Positions 1 to 9,448 of a stretch of 64,000 nt of DNA are shown here, piece by piece. The number at the start of each line of letters is the position of its first letter. Within the stretch, counting starts at the first letter, position 1. Location: NCBI RefSeq assembly GCF_009192775.1, contig NZ_VTFX01000001.1, forward strand, positions 558,001 through 622,000, read 5' to 3'. The stretch is from Arthrobacter yangruifuii (GTDB lineage: Bacteria; Actinomycetota; Actinomycetes; Actinomycetales; Micrococcaceae). A program made the position numbers and the translations under genes. The notes under the pieces are model-generated. The model did no database searches, was not told the origin of the DNA, and worked only from the letters and a program-made list of their open reading frames with translations.

Positions 1-1
1 C

Positions 2-322
2 CGCCGCAAGGAACTCATCATCACCGGCGGGTTCAACGTGTCCCCCTCCGAGGTGGAGGACGTGCTGCGCACCGCCCAGCACATCCTCGATGCCGCCGTG
101 GTGGGCCTGCCCAAGGCGGACGGCGGCGAGCAGGTAGTGGCCGCCGTCGTACTGCAGGAAGGCTCCGAGTTGGATGAAGCTGCGCTGCGCGCCTACTGCC
201 GCGAACGGCTGACTCCCTACAAGGTGCCGCGCAGGATCGTGGCCATCGAGGAACTGCCCAAGTCGATGCTGGGCAAGGTGCTTCGCCGGCAGGTCCGGGA
301 CACCCTGCAGCAGGACGCGTAG
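2..322 (+). CDS. AMP-forming acyl-CoA ligase, C-terminal part (partial at left edge)
   Basis: Only the last 106 codons are in the window. The frame reads in from base 2 without a start codon and stops at TAG 320-322. The residues are the C-terminal lid domain of an ANL-superfamily adenylate-forming enzyme: the hinge sequence RRKELIITGGFNVSPSEVE, the YKVPRRI stretch, and the terminal PKSMLGKVLRR, which carries the lysine used in the adenylation half-reaction. The family activates carboxylic acids, typically fatty acids, to acyl-CoA with ATP. The substrate cannot be told from this part. The rest of the gene lies to the left. Confidence 0.9.
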   Translation, partial: RRKELIITGGFNVSPSEVEDVLRTAQHILDAAVVGLPKADGGEQVVAAVVLQEGSELDEAALRAYCRERLTPYKVPRRIVAIEELPKSMLGKVLRRQVRDTLQQDA

Positions 323-536
323 TTCCTTCCTCTCAGTAAGTACCTATTGACGCTCTCCCGGCTGGCGGGTGGAATTGTAAGTGGGCTTGGTATCTGTGCC
401 AGGTTTCCCACCACGCAACCAGCCGGCCCGGAGCCGCAGGCGGTTCAGCCATCGCCCGTGTTGTCTCCGCTCAGGCGTGTGGTGAACTGCCGTCGGTCAA
501 CCGGCTCGGCGGATTCGCAGTCGCGAGGAGAACAAG

Positions 537-1511
537 ATGATCACGAATCAGCAGGTCGAAGGACTTATGAGTGGTTCAGGCAATGTGATGGGCCCGAACG
601 GTGACCGGATCGGTTCCGTAGGCACCTTCTACCTGGATGACCAGACCGACGAACCGGCATGGGTCACCGTGAACACCGGCCTCTTCGGTACGTCGGAAAC
701 GTTCATTCCCCTCAGTGAGGCAACCGTTGAGGGTGTTGACGTTATGGTTCCCTACTCCAAGGAAGAGGTACGGAACGCGCCGCACATTGAAAGCGACGGG
801 TCGATCAGCCCCGAGGAGGAAGTCACCCTTTACCGGTACTACGGATTCAGCTACGACGACGGCTCGTCCGAGTCGATTTCCGAAACCGACACGATAACGG
901 GCACGCGGGACAGTGACCTGCGCAGCGGCACGGTTTCGGACAGCCAAACGGCCGGAACCTCCAGCAGCACGGGGACGTCCGACTTTTCGGATTCCATGCA
1001 CACGGATTCGGATTCGTCGCGCACGGATTCCTCGCATTCGGGAATCAGCGGAGACGACGCCATGACCCGTTCGGAGGAACGCCTCAACGTCGGCACCGAA
1101 AACCGGGCTGTGGGCAAGGCGCGGCTGCGCAAGTACATCGTGACGGAGACCGTCACCAAGCAGGTGCCGGTCAGCCACGAGGAAGTGCGGATCGAGCGTG
1201 AACCCATCACGGATGCCAACGCCGGTGATGCCCTCTCAGGTGCTGAACTCACCGAGGACGAGCACGAAGTGACGCTCCACGCCGAAGAGGCAGTGGTATC
1301 CAAGCACACGGAGCCGGTGGAGCGCGTACGCCTGGAGACCGAGACGGTGACCGGCACGGAGAGCGTGTCCGAAGAGGTCCGCAAGGAGCAGATCGACACG
1401 GACATCGACGATTCCTCCAGCCACGGAAAGTCCAGCGGATCGGGGTCCGGCGGTTCGGGTTCGGGGTCCTCCGGCTCCGGCTCCGGTTCGGGGTCCGGTA
1501 GCGGCCGCTAG
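537..1511 (+). CDS. PRC-barrel / DUF2382 stress-type protein
   Basis: A protein of 324 residues. The N-terminal ~90 residues match a PRC-barrel fold (GPNGDRIGSVGTFYLDD, then PAWVTVNTGLFGTSETFIPL). A Ser/Thr/Asp-rich, probably disordered stretch follows (about 110-175). A DUF2382 domain covers about 185-295 (RLNVGTENRAVGKARLRKYI, repeated charged Val/Thr/Glu strands). It ends in a Gly-Ser tail. There is no signal peptide or membrane segment. ATG 537 follows AGGAGA at good spacing. Proteins of this architecture are common in Arthrobacter-type genomes and are usually linked to general stress, but their biochemical role is unknown. It stands alone, between a ligase gene and a lipoprotein gene. 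Confidence 0.85.
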   Translation: MITNQQVEGLMSGSGNVMGPNGDRIGSVGTFYLDDQTDEPAWVTVNTGLFGTSETFIPLSEATVEGVDVMVPYSKEEVRNAPHIESDGSISPEEEVTLYRYYGFSYDDGSSESISETDTITGTRDSDLRSGTVSDSQTAGTSSSTGTSDFSDSMHTDSDSSRTDSSHSGISGDDAMTRSEERLNVGTENRAVGKARLRKYIVTETVTKQVPVSHEEVRIEREPITDANAGDALSGAELTEDEHEVTLHAEEAVVSKHTEPVERVRLETETVTGTESVSEEVRKEQIDTDIDDSSSHGKSSGSGSGGSGSGSSGSGSGSGSGSGR

Positions 1512-1629
1512 GTTCCACACCTCCTGAGCGCACGACTTCTAAGCGCACGACGGCGGGTCCCGGGTTTCGGGGTCCGCCGTTTTGGTGTGCGGGGCCGGGG
1601 TAGCTGTTGTGTTGCCCGCTGGATCAGGA

Positions 1630-1686
1630 CTGCTGAGCAGATAACGGGCTTATCGCGCGGTCATAGCCCCATTAGCTGCTCAGTAG
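1630..1686. repeat. REP-like palindromic element, copy 1
   Basis: An imperfect inverted repeat of about 57 bp in the gap after the DUF2382 gene. The left arm contains CTGAGCAGATAACGGG. The reverse complement of the right arm contains CTGAGCAGCTAATGGGG. The same half-site recurs at 41760-41847, so this is a dispersed element and not a simple terminator. The rest of the 265-bp gap shows nothing clear except the putative promoter before 1777. Confidence 0.7.
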
Positions 1687-1776
1687 GCGTGCCGGGAAGG
1701 CAGCGGCGCCAAAAGCCCCGCCGGTCCGGTGCAGGTGCTAGGTTGGGGCAACTGTCCACGATTTCCAGGGGAGACC

Positions 1777-2274
1777 ATGAGGAAAGCCGCCGCCGCCATT
1801 CCGATCCTGGCTCTGCTGCTCATCACCGGCTGCGGCGCGGAGCCAACGGAGCCGGGAGCTGCCTCCGCCCCGGCTTCCGGCCCTGCTTCCGCCCCTGCTT
1901 CCGCCGCGGCAGGTGCCGGGTCGACCGCCGAGGCAGTGGCACTGGACTCAGCAGGGGAAACGTGCCGCAGGCTCCTCGGGGCCGACGGTAACGGCCCGCT
2001 CCAACAGGTCACCTCCCTCGTGAAAATCGGTGGCGGGACCAGCAGGTTCGAAGGAAGCGTGGAAACCGCCCGCGCCCTTCACCAGGAGATCCAGGGTTTG
2101 GCCAAGGATGCCCCTGAACAGATGCTGCCGCAGTTGAAGGAGCTGTCCTCCCCGGTGGAGAACACGCTAATGATTGCTGACAGCCCGGGTTCCGCCTGGA
2201 CCTTCAACCCCGAGACCTGGTCTCGTGCCGCTGCGGAGCTCGAGACCGGTTGTGCGCCGTATCGGGCCCGCTAG
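1777..2274 (+). CDS. Small secreted lipoprotein of unknown function
   Basis: A protein of 165 residues. The signal peptide ends in a lipobox (LITGC, lipidated Cys19), so it should be anchored on the outer face of the membrane. An Ala/Pro/Ser-rich linker covers about 24-50. The remaining helical domain of about 110 residues has two cysteines (ETCRRLL near the front, TGCAPY at the end) that could form a disulfide. I recognise no family. ATG 1777 follows the Shine-Dalgarno AGGGGAG. A TAGGTT near 1738 could be its -10 box. The gene is monocistronic, and its 3' neighbour is on the opposite strand. Confidence 0.75.
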   Translation: MRKAAAAIPILALLLITGCGAEPTEPGAASAPASGPASAPASAAAGAGSTAEAVALDSAGETCRRLLGADGNGPLQQVTSLVKIGGGTSRFEGSVETARALHQEIQGLAKDAPEQMLPQLKELSSPVENTLMIADSPGSAWTFNPETWSRAAAELETGCAPYRAR

Positions 2275-2367
2275 AACCCGGGGCGGGATGATGGGAACAA
2301 GGGCCGCCCTTCCGGCGTAGGCCGGGGCCGCTCTTCAGTCCCACCCCGGAACCACAGGCACGGCCGG

Positions 2368-3267
2368 CTACGCCACCAGCCGGGCGGTCCGTTCCAGCAC
2401 CTCGCGGCAGGCAAGGATGGCTGGACGCCGGCTGCCGGCCTCGCGCACCGAAGTGAAGATGGTCCGCCGGGGCTTGCCCGGCAGTTCCAGCAGCCGGACG
2501 GTCGGCGTGCGGCCGGTCCACACCAGCTCCGGCATAAGACCGACGGCGTTGCCGGACTCGATCAGCCGGATCTGCGCCTGCAGGTCAGCGGTCTCGTACC
2601 GGACATCCGGCTCGAACCCCGCCTGCCGGCACGCCTGCTCGGCCCAGTGCCGTGACGCCGCCCCGCGGGGCTCCATCACCCAGGCGAGGGATGCAGTGTC
2701 GGCGAGGGAACGGATCCCGCCGTCGTCCAGGCCGCCCGACGGCACCGCCAGGTGGATGGCGTCGGTGGTCAGCTCCATCCGGTCCAGCCCGGGGTGCCGG
2801 GGCGCCGCATGCCCGGGATACTGCTCGGCAATCACCAGGTCGAAATCCCGTGCCCACGTCTCATACAGCGCCGTTTCCGGTTCGCGCTGCGTCATTTCAA
2901 TCCGCACCTCGGGGTAGTCCCGGCCCAGGATCGTCAGGGCATCCGGCATCAGGGCCAGCGCGGCGGATTGGAAAACCGCCAGCCGGACCGTGCCCGCAAC
3001 CGTGGTCAGGGACTCCGCCAGATCCGCCTCCGCCCGTTCCATGGAGTCCAGGATCTGCGCGGCATGGTCCACCAGAATCTCGGCCTGCGGAGTCAGGGTG
3101 ACCCGCCGTCCGGTTTTGCGCAGCAGCTCCACCCCCACTTCCTTTTCCAGCAGGGCCAGCTGCTGCGAAACCGAGGAAGGGCTGAAGTTCAGGGCAGTGG
3201 CCACGGATGCCAAAGTACCCCGCACCTTCAGCTCGCGCAGCAGCCGCAGACGGCGGATATCCAGCAC
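2368..3267 (-). CDS. LysR-family transcriptional regulator next to putA
   Basis: A protein of 299 residues. The N-terminal winged helix-turn-helix (about 3-62, with SVATALNFSPSSVSQQLALL as the recognition region) is followed by a substrate-binding domain of the LysR type. The start is a GTG at 3265-3267 behind a strong GAGGAGG. It is divergent from putA with a 140-bp gap, the classical arrangement for a LysR activator of its neighbour. An activator of proline catabolism responding to proline or an intermediate is the simplest idea, inferred from position only. A dyad in the gap (CTGAC, 8 bp, GTCAG at about 3297-3314) could be its operator. Confidence 0.88.
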   Translation of the reverse strand: MLDIRRLRLLRELKVRGTLASVATALNFSPSSVSQQLALLEKEVGVELLRKTGRRVTLTPQAEILVDHAAQILDSMERAEADLAESLTTVAGTVRLAVFQSAALALMPDALTILGRDYPEVRIEMTQREPETALYETWARDFDLVIAEQYPGHAAPRHPGLDRMELTTDAIHLAVPSGGLDDGGIRSLADTASLAWVMEPRGAASRHWAEQACRQAGFEPDVRYETADLQAQIRLIESGNAVGLMPELVWTGRTPTVRLLELPGKPRRTIFTSVREAGSRRPAILACREVLERTARLVA

Positions 3268-3296
3268 TCGGAACTCCTCCTCGATTGTTCAGGAAA

Positions 3297-3314
3297 GCTG
3301 ACCAGTACCAGTCA
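3297..3314. promoter_or_regulatory. Dyad in the LysR/putA intergenic gap
   Basis: CTGAC and GTCAG flank CAGTACCA between the divergent LysR and putA genes. LysR regulators usually bind dyads in such gaps. The assignment is by position only. Confidence 0.3.
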
Positions 3315-3407
3315 GAAAAGATCGCTTTATCTAATTGAACTACAAGCGGATGATGGGTCAGTACCCCGGGGGATAACCACTTGTTAGACGAAAAGAGCAC
3401 CAGGACA

Positions 3408-6400
3408 ATGACCGATACCTTTGAGGACCGCGCCGTCGCGGATGCTGTCCCCAACGCCGAGCTGGCAGAGCAGTCCGTAGCCCTGGTCCGCCGCTGGCTC
3501 ACCGAGGCCGCTGCCGTCCCCGTGGACGCCTCGGCCGCCCAGCTGGCCGGCGTCCTGAAGGACCCCGACGGCCTGGGCTTCACCGTCGGCTTCGTGGACG
3601 GCGTTGTACGCCCCGAAGATATCCGCGTCGCCGCCCGCAACCTCGCAGCACTGGCGCCCCGCGTGCCCGGCTTCCTGCCCTGGTACATGCGCGCTGCCGT
3701 GCGCGCCGGCGGCATCCTCGGCCCGGTAGTTCCGCAGGTGGTCATTCCCGCCGCCCGCAAGGTGCTGCGCGAAATGGTGGGCCACCTGATTGTGGATGCC
3801 ACGGACGCCAAGCTGGGCAAGGCCATCGCCGGTATCCGCAAGGACAACATCAGGCTGAACATGAACCTCCTCGGCGAGGCCGTCCTCGGCCAGCACGAGG
3901 CAGCGCGCCGGCTCGAAGGCACCCACGCCCTGCTGGCCCGCGACGACGTCGACTACGTCTCCATCAAGGTCTCCGCCACCGTGGCCCCGCACTCCCCATG
4001 GGCCTTCAACGAAGCCGTTGAACACGTTATCGAGTCACTGACCCCGCTCTTCCGCCGGGCAGCCCAGTCTCCGGTGAAGAAGTTCATCAACCTGGACATG
4101 GAGGAGTACAAGGACCTGGAGATGACCATGGCGGTCTTCACCGGCATCCTCTCCAACCCCGAATTTCGGGACCTGGAAGCCGGCATCGTGCTCCAGGCCT
4201 ATCTGCCGGATGCCCTCTCGGCCATGATGCGGCTGCAGGACTTCGCGGCCGCACGCCGGGCCGACGGCGGCGCCGCCATCAAGGTGCGCGTGGTCAAGGG
4301 GGCCAACCTGCCGATGGAACAGGTCGAAGCCTCCCTGCACGGCTGGCCGCTGGCCACCTGGCACACCAAGGCGGACAGCGACACCAACTACAAGCGCGTG
4401 ATCAACTACGCCCTGCACCCGGACCGCATTGGGAACGTACGCATCGGCGTCGCCGGGCACAACCTGTTCGACGTCGCCTTCGCCTGGCTGCTGGCCGGGG
4501 AACGCGGGGTCCGGGACGGCATTGAATTCGAAATGCTGCTGGGCATGGCCGCGGGCCAGGCCGAAGTGGTGCGCCGCGACGTCGGCAGCCTGCTGCTCTA
4601 CACCCCGGTGGTGCACCCGGCGGAGTTCGACGTCGCCATCGCCTACCTGATCCGCCGCCTCGAAGAAGGCGCCAGCTCGGAGAACTTCATGTCCGCCGTG
4701 TTCGAACTGGCCGAGAACGAGGCACTGTTCGAACGCGAGAAACTGCGCTTCCTGGCGTCGCTGGAAAACCTGGATACCACCGTGCCTGCCCCGCACCGCG
4801 TCCAGGACCGGAACCTGCCCGCCGCCGCTGCCGCCACGGACAGCTTCGACAACACCCCGGACAGCGACCCGTCGCTGCCCGCCAACCAGGCCTGGGGACG
4901 GGACATCCTCTCCCGCGTCCCCGGCTCGGACCTGGGCAAGGCCGCCGTCGCCGCCGCCGCGGTCAACACCGAAGCGGAGCTCGACGCCGTCATCACCACC
5001 GCGGTCACCACTGCCAAGGCCTGGGGAGCGCTCAGCGGTGCCGAACGCGCCGAGGTGCTGCACCGTGCCGGCCAGGTCCTCGAAGCCCGCCGTGCGGAAC
5101 TGATGGAGGTCATGGCCGCGGAAACCGGCAAGACCCTGGACCAGTCGGACCCCGAGGTTTCCGAAGCCATCGACTTCGCCCACTACTACGCCGAGCTCGC
5201 CCGCGAACTCGACACCGTAGAGGGTGCCCGCTTTGTCCCGTCCCGTCTGACCGTGGTCACCCCGCCGTGGAACTTCCCGGTGGCCATCCCCGCCGGGTCC
5301 ACCCTGGCCGCGCTGGCCGCCGGCTCCGCCGTCGTCATCAAGCCCGCCCGCCAGTCCGCGCGCTGCGGCGCGGTCATGGTCGAAGCGCTCTGGGAAGCCG
5401 GCGTCCCCCGCGATGTCCTGCAGCTGGTGCAGCTGGGCGAGCAGGAACTGGGCCGGCAGCTGATCTCGAACCCGGCCGTGGACCGCGTGATCCTCACCGG
5501 CGGCTACGAGACGGCCGAACTGTTCCGTTCCTTCCGCCCGGACCTGCCGCTGCTGGCGGAAACCTCGGGTAAGAACACCGTGATCGTCACTCCGAGCGCG
5601 GACTTCGACCTCGCGGCCCGCGATGTTGCCGCGTCCGCCTTCGGGCACGCCGGGCAGAAGTGCTCCGCCGCGTCCCTGGTCATCCTGGTCGGGTCCGTGG
5701 CGAAGTCCCCGCGCTTCCGGAACCAGCTCGTGGACGCCGTCCAGTCCCTGAAGGTCGGTTACCCTGAGGATCCCACCACGCAGATGGGCCCGGTCATCGA
5801 ACCGGCCGCCGGCAAGCTGCTGCGGGGCCTCACCGAGCTCGGGGAAGGGGAAACCTGGCTGCTGCAGCCCGAGCAGCTGGATGAGAGCGGCCGGCTGTGG
5901 AGCCCGGGCATCCGCACCGGCGTCCGCCGCGGCTCCGAATACCACCTCACCGAATACTTCGGGCCGATCCTCGGCGTGATGACGGCCGAGACGCTGGAAG
6001 AGGCCATCGACATGGCCAATGACATCGACTACGGCCTCACCGCCGGCCTGCACTCGCTCGAACCGGCGGAAATGGATGTGTGGCTGAACCGGATCGAGGC
6101 CGGCAACCTGTATGTGAACCGCGGCATCACCGGTGCCATCGTCCGCCGCCAGCCCTTCGGCGGCTGGAAGAAATCCGCCGTGGGTGCCGGTACGAAGGCC
6201 GGCGGCCCGAACTACCTGATAGGCCTCGGCAACTGGGAAGCCGTTGCCGGCACCTCCGAAGCGGCCGTCGAACTGCCCGCTGCAGCACCGTCAGCACGCC
6301 TGGTGGCTGCCGCGGAATCCGCCGGGTCGGTCTTCACCGCCGACGACGCCGCCTTCCTCCGCCGCGCGGCGAACAGCGACGCACGGGCGTGGAACAACGA

Positions 6401-6872
6401 GTTCGGCACCGCCAAGGACGTCTCCGTCCTGTCCGCCGAGCGCAACGTCTTCCGGTACGTCCCCGTTCCGGTCACCGTGCGCCTGTCCGAGGGCCAGCCG
6501 GCAGCCCGGCTCGTCCGGGTCCTGGCCGCAGCGCTGACGGCAGGGTCAACAGTGACCGTGTCCACCGCCGTCGACCTTCCCGCCGGCGTGCGGGCCGTCC
6601 TCGCCGAACTCGAACTGGAGTTCCGGGTGGAGGACGACGCCGCCTGGCTGGCCGGCGCTGCCGCGCTGGCTTCCGGCCGGGTCCGGCTGATCGGCGGCTC
6701 CGTGTCGGCGCTGGCCGAGGCCACCGGCGGCACCCCGGATATTGCCGTGTACGCCCAGCCCGTCACCGAATCCGGCCGCCTGGAGCTGCTGCCGTTCCTG
6801 CACGAGCAGGCCGTCAGCATCACCGCGCACCGCTTCGGAACGCCGAACTTCCTTTCGGACGCGCTGATCTAG
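3408..6872 (+). CDS. putA: Bifunctional proline dehydrogenase / glutamate-semialdehyde dehydrogenase
   Basis: About 1154 residues, the usual length of a PutA without the N-terminal ribbon-helix-helix domain. The proline dehydrogenase barrel covers about 20-470 (RVVKGANLPMEQVEA, and GHNLFDVAFAW at the FAD site). The aldehyde dehydrogenase domain covers about 530-980, with VTPPWNFPVAIPAGS, the LAETSGKN region carrying the general-base Glu, and GQKCSA with the catalytic Cys near residue 752. A C-terminal segment of about 150 residues follows. It oxidises proline to glutamate in two steps with channelling of the intermediate. I chose ATG 3408; an in-frame TTG at 3381 is possible. The stop overlaps the convergent synthetase gene by 4 bp. 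Lacking a DNA-binding domain, it cannot repress itself, so the divergent LysR gene is the likely regulator. Confidence 0.95.
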   Translation: MTDTFEDRAVADAVPNAELAEQSVALVRRWLTEAAAVPVDASAAQLAGVLKDPDGLGFTVGFVDGVVRPEDIRVAARNLAALAPRVPGFLPWYMRAAVRAGGILGPVVPQVVIPAARKVLREMVGHLIVDATDAKLGKAIAGIRKDNIRLNMNLLGEAVLGQHEAARRLEGTHALLARDDVDYVSIKVSATVAPHSPWAFNEAVEHVIESLTPLFRRAAQSPVKKFINLDMEEYKDLEMTMAVFTGILSNPEFRDLEAGIVLQAYLPDALSAMMRLQDFAAARRADGGAAIKVRVVKGANLPMEQVEASLHGWPLATWHTKADSDTNYKRVINYALHPDRIGNVRIGVAGHNLFDVAFAWLLAGERGVRDGIEFEMLLGMAAGQAEVVRRDVGSLLLYTPVVHPAEFDVAIAYLIRRLEEGASSENFMSAVFELAENEALFEREKLRFLASLENLDTTVPAPHRVQDRNLPAAAAATDSFDNTPDSDPSLPANQAWGRDILSRVPGSDLGKAAVAAAAVNTEAELDAVITTAVTTAKAWGALSGAERAEVLHRAGQVLEARRAELMEVMAAETGKTLDQSDPEVSEAIDFAHYYAELARELDTVEGARFVPSRLTVVTPPWNFPVAIPAGSTLAALAAGSAVVIKPARQSARCGAVMVEALWEAGVPRDVLQLVQLGEQELGRQLISNPAVDRVILTGGYETAELFRSFRPDLPLLAETSGKNTVIVTPSADFDLAARDVAASAFGHAGQKCSAASLVILVGSVAKSPRFRNQLVDAVQSLKVGYPEDPTTQMGPVIEPAAGKLLRGLTELGEGETWLLQPEQLDESGRLWSPGIRTGVRRGSEYHLTEYFGPILGVMTAETLEEAIDMANDIDYGLTAGLHSLEPAEMDVWLNRIEAGNLYVNRGITGAIVRRQPFGGWKKSAVGAGTKAGGPNYLIGLGNWEAVAGTSEAAVELPAAAPSARLVAAAESAGSVFTADDAAFLRRAANSDARAWNNEFGTAKDVSVLSAERNVFRYVPVPVTVRLSEGQPAARLVRVLAAALTAGSTVTVSTAVDLPAGVRAVLAELELEFRVEDDAAWLAGAAALASGRVRLIGGSVSALAEATGGTPDIAVYAQPVTESGRLELLPFLHEQAVSITAHRFGTPNFLSDALI

Positions 6873-8485
6873 GCGTTTACGGGCGGTTCCGACTCCGACG
6901 CCGAGCGGGAAGCACGCAGCAGGAAACGCTGCAGCTTCCCGCTCGGCGTTTTCGGAAGCTCGTCCACAAAGTGCACGGCCCGCGGGTAGGCGTGCGCGGC
7001 GTACTGCGTTTTCACCAACTGCTGCAGCTCCGCCGCCAGCTCGGGGGACCCGGTGCCGGAACGGAGCACCACGTAGGCCTCAAGCCGTTCTCCGCGCAGT
7101 TCGTCCGGCACCCCGATCACGGCGCTTTCGGCCACCTCGGGATGCGTGGCCAGCACGGATTCGACCTCGAACGGGCCAATCCGGTAGCCGGCCATGATGA
7201 TCACGTCGTCATCCCGGGCGGAGAAGTAGGTATAGCCGTCGGCATCGCGGGCACCGGTATCCCCGGTGAAGTACCAGCGCCCGTCACTGCTGTAGCGTTC
7301 GGCGGTTTTCTCCGGATTGTCCGTGTACCCGCGGAACCACATCAGCGGGCTGGCCGGAACATCAATGGCGACCCGTCCCTTCTCACCCGGTGCGGCCGCG
7401 GTGTCCTCTTCCAGCGCCAGCACTTCGGTGCGGTAGCCGGGCAGGGCGTGGCCCATCGACCCCGGGCGGATCTCCCGGGACACCGTCTCCTCCCAGCCGT
7501 TCACAATGCACATGCCCATTTCCGTCTGCCCGTAGTGGTCCCGCACGGCGGTGCCCAGGCAGCGGGTGGCCCATTCGATGGTTTCCGCATCCAGCGGTTC
7601 GCCCGCACTGGAGGCGCGCTGCAGCGCCAGGGGGCCGACGCCGTCGGGCGCCTCCGCACGCAGCGAGCGGAAAATGGTGGGCGCGGCGGCGAAGTTCGTG
7701 ACGCCGAACCGCTCCAGAACCTGCCAGCACAGCTTGGCGCTGAAGCCGCCGCGCAGCAGCAGGTTCCGCCGGCCTGCAGCCAGCGGCGCCAGGATTCCGT
7801 AATACAGGCCGTAGGCCCAGCCCGGATCGGCAGCGTTCCAGAACACGTCCTGCTCCTGGACATCCAGGCCATGGTGGAAGTAGGCGGAAAACGCTTCGAG
7901 TGCCTGCATCGGCACGGGCACCCCCTTGGGCGCCCCGGTGGTGCCTGACGTGAAGATTTCCACGAGCAGGTCCTCCGGGTTCAGGACCACCGCCGGCATG
8001 CCGGCCTGTTCGGCTGAAAGCAGCTGCTCCCAGTCCGGAATCTCCGGGGCGGAATCCGGGGCCGGTCCGGAGGCAAGGACCGTCAGGCCCAGCTCGGAAA
8101 CCAGAGGAACAACCTTGTCCAGCTGGTTTCCGTCGGCCACCACCACCCGGGCGCCGCTGGTGGACAGCCGCACGGAAATGGCGGGCGTGGCAAACGCGGT
8201 GAAGAGCGGCACATGGACCGCCCCGAGCCGCCAGAGGCCCAGGAGCACGGTCACCAGGTTTCCGCTCTTGCCCATCAGGGTTGCCACCCGGTCCCCGCGG
8301 CGCACCCCCAGCCGGGCAAGCGCCGCCGCTGCCCGCTCAGAGCTCTCCTGCAGTTCCCCGTACGTCAGGTCCGTGGCAGACAGGTCCTGTTCAATGACGG
8401 TAAAGGCCACCGAGTCGGCTGGATGCCGGTCGCACAGCAGTACCGCAGGTGCCAGTGGTTCCCGGACAGTGAGGGCATCGAACAT
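6869..8485 (-). CDS. AMP-dependent acyl-CoA synthetase (acetyl/medium-chain type)
   Basis: A protein of 538 residues with the full ANL fold: the phosphate-binding loop FTSGTTGAPKGVP near residue 175, an adenine-site YGQTEMGM motif, the hinge DDDVIIMAGYRIGPFEVE and the C-terminal lysine segment LPKTPSGKLQRFLL. It forms acyl-CoA from a carboxylate, ATP and CoA. The overall pattern is closest to the acetyl-CoA synthetase/medium-chain ligase branch, but the acid is not determined. ATG 8485 is the start (MFDALTVREPL). It is convergent with putA and divergent from the SDR-like gene at 8663 across 177 bp. Confidence 0.85.
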   Translation of the reverse strand: MFDALTVREPLAPAVLLCDRHPADSVAFTVIEQDLSATDLTYGELQESSERAAAALARLGVRRGDRVATLMGKSGNLVTVLLGLWRLGAVHVPLFTAFATPAISVRLSTSGARVVVADGNQLDKVVPLVSELGLTVLASGPAPDSAPEIPDWEQLLSAEQAGMPAVVLNPEDLLVEIFTSGTTGAPKGVPVPMQALEAFSAYFHHGLDVQEQDVFWNAADPGWAYGLYYGILAPLAAGRRNLLLRGGFSAKLCWQVLERFGVTNFAAAPTIFRSLRAEAPDGVGPLALQRASSAGEPLDAETIEWATRCLGTAVRDHYGQTEMGMCIVNGWEETVSREIRPGSMGHALPGYRTEVLALEEDTAAAPGEKGRVAIDVPASPLMWFRGYTDNPEKTAERYSSDGRWYFTGDTGARDADGYTYFSARDDDVIIMAGYRIGPFEVESVLATHPEVAESAVIGVPDELRGERLEAYVVLRSGTGSPELAAELQQLVKTQYAAHAYPRAVHFVDELPKTPSGKLQRFLLRASRSASESEPPVNA

Positions 8486-8662
8486 TGGATACGGCTCCGT
8501 TCTCTTGCAAATGTGCCGCAGGTCACTCCGCGGCCGTTGTCTCCATGCTAGGTCTCCGCCGCCGGCCGGCGGACATTGTGTCCGAAAGGGGCAGCGGCCC
8601 AAGATGGGGACCGGGGGATCAGCGGGGCGGCTCGGACCGGCAGGCAACCGGAAGGCGGAACC

Positions 8663-9427
8663 ATGGAACCGATGCTCAACGGCAGGAATGCCGTCATCTA
8701 CGGCGGAGGCGGCAGTATCGGCGGAGCGGTGGCATCCGCCTTTGCCCGGGAGGGGGCGCGGGTGTTCCTCGCGGGACGCACACCCGGCCCGCTCGAAGCC
8801 GTGGCGGAGAGGATCCGGCATCACGGCGGGACGGTGGAAACCGCCCTGGTGGATGCCACGAACGAGAGGGCGGTGAACGAGCATGCCGATGACGTGGTGG
8901 CAGCCGCCGGCAGCCTGGACATCTCCATGAACGTGATCCAGCACGGAGATGTGCAGGGGATGCCGATGGCTGAAATGTCCGTGGCAGACTACCTGCGGCC
9001 GGTCGCCACCGCCGTCGAGACTTTTTTCCTGACCTCCCAGGCCGCCGCCCGGCATATGATGCGGCAGCGGTCCGGGGTGATCCTGGTGTTCGGCGGATCC
9101 GGGAATCCGGTGCCCGGCCTGTTCCTGGGCGGGCTGCAGACGGCCTTCGAAGCGATGGAATCCATGCGCCGCCAGCTGTCCAGTGAGCTGGGATCCTACG
9201 GGATCCGGGTGCTGACCCTGCGCAGCGGCGGGATTCCGGAAACACTGCCGCAGAACATGGAAGGCGCCGGCGAAATCGCCGACGCCATGACCCGCTCCAC
9301 GATGCTGGGCCGCGCCGCCACCCTGGACGACGTCGGCAACGTGGCCGCCTTCGCAGCCTCGGACCGGGCTGCGAGCATGACGGCCGCCACCCTGAACCTC
9401 AGTGCAGGCGCCCTGGTTGACCGCTGA
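8663..9427 (+). CDS. SDR-fold protein lacking the catalytic Tyr and Lys
   Basis: A protein of 254 residues with a Rossmann start (VIYGGGGSIGGAVASAFA) and the length and order of a short-chain dehydrogenase. Where the family has YxxxK, this protein reads L-G-G-L-Q (GLFLGGLQTAFEAM). The usual catalytic serine strand reads LVFGGSGNP. The NAD(P)-binding pattern and the C-terminal LSAGALVDR remain. It may bind a nucleotide or act as a structural or regulatory protein instead of a normal oxidoreductase. ATG 8663 follows GGAAGG at 7 bp. It is divergent from the acyl-CoA synthetase gene. Confidence 0.75.
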   Translation: MEPMLNGRNAVIYGGGGSIGGAVASAFAREGARVFLAGRTPGPLEAVAERIRHHGGTVETALVDATNERAVNEHADDVVAAAGSLDISMNVIQHGDVQGMPMAEMSVADYLRPVATAVETFFLTSQAAARHMMRQRSGVILVFGGSGNPVPGLFLGGLQTAFEAMESMRRQLSSELGSYGIRVLTLRSGGIPETLPQNMEGAGEIADAMTRSTMLGRAATLDDVGNVAAFAASDRAASMTAATLNLSAGALVDR

Positions 9428-9448
9428 GCCCGCCCGGAAGCGGAGTGG

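Noticed and set aside
4035-6053. A 672-codon open frame antisense to putA
   Set aside because: It lies wholly inside putA, has no recognisable domain or ribosome-binding site, and reads like a GC-rich shadow frame (long runs of Gly, Arg, His and Val).
6080-7948. A 622-codon plus-strand frame across the putA / synthetase boundary
   Set aside because: It overlaps two well-supported convergent genes and is rich in Arg, Pro and Gly with no domain.
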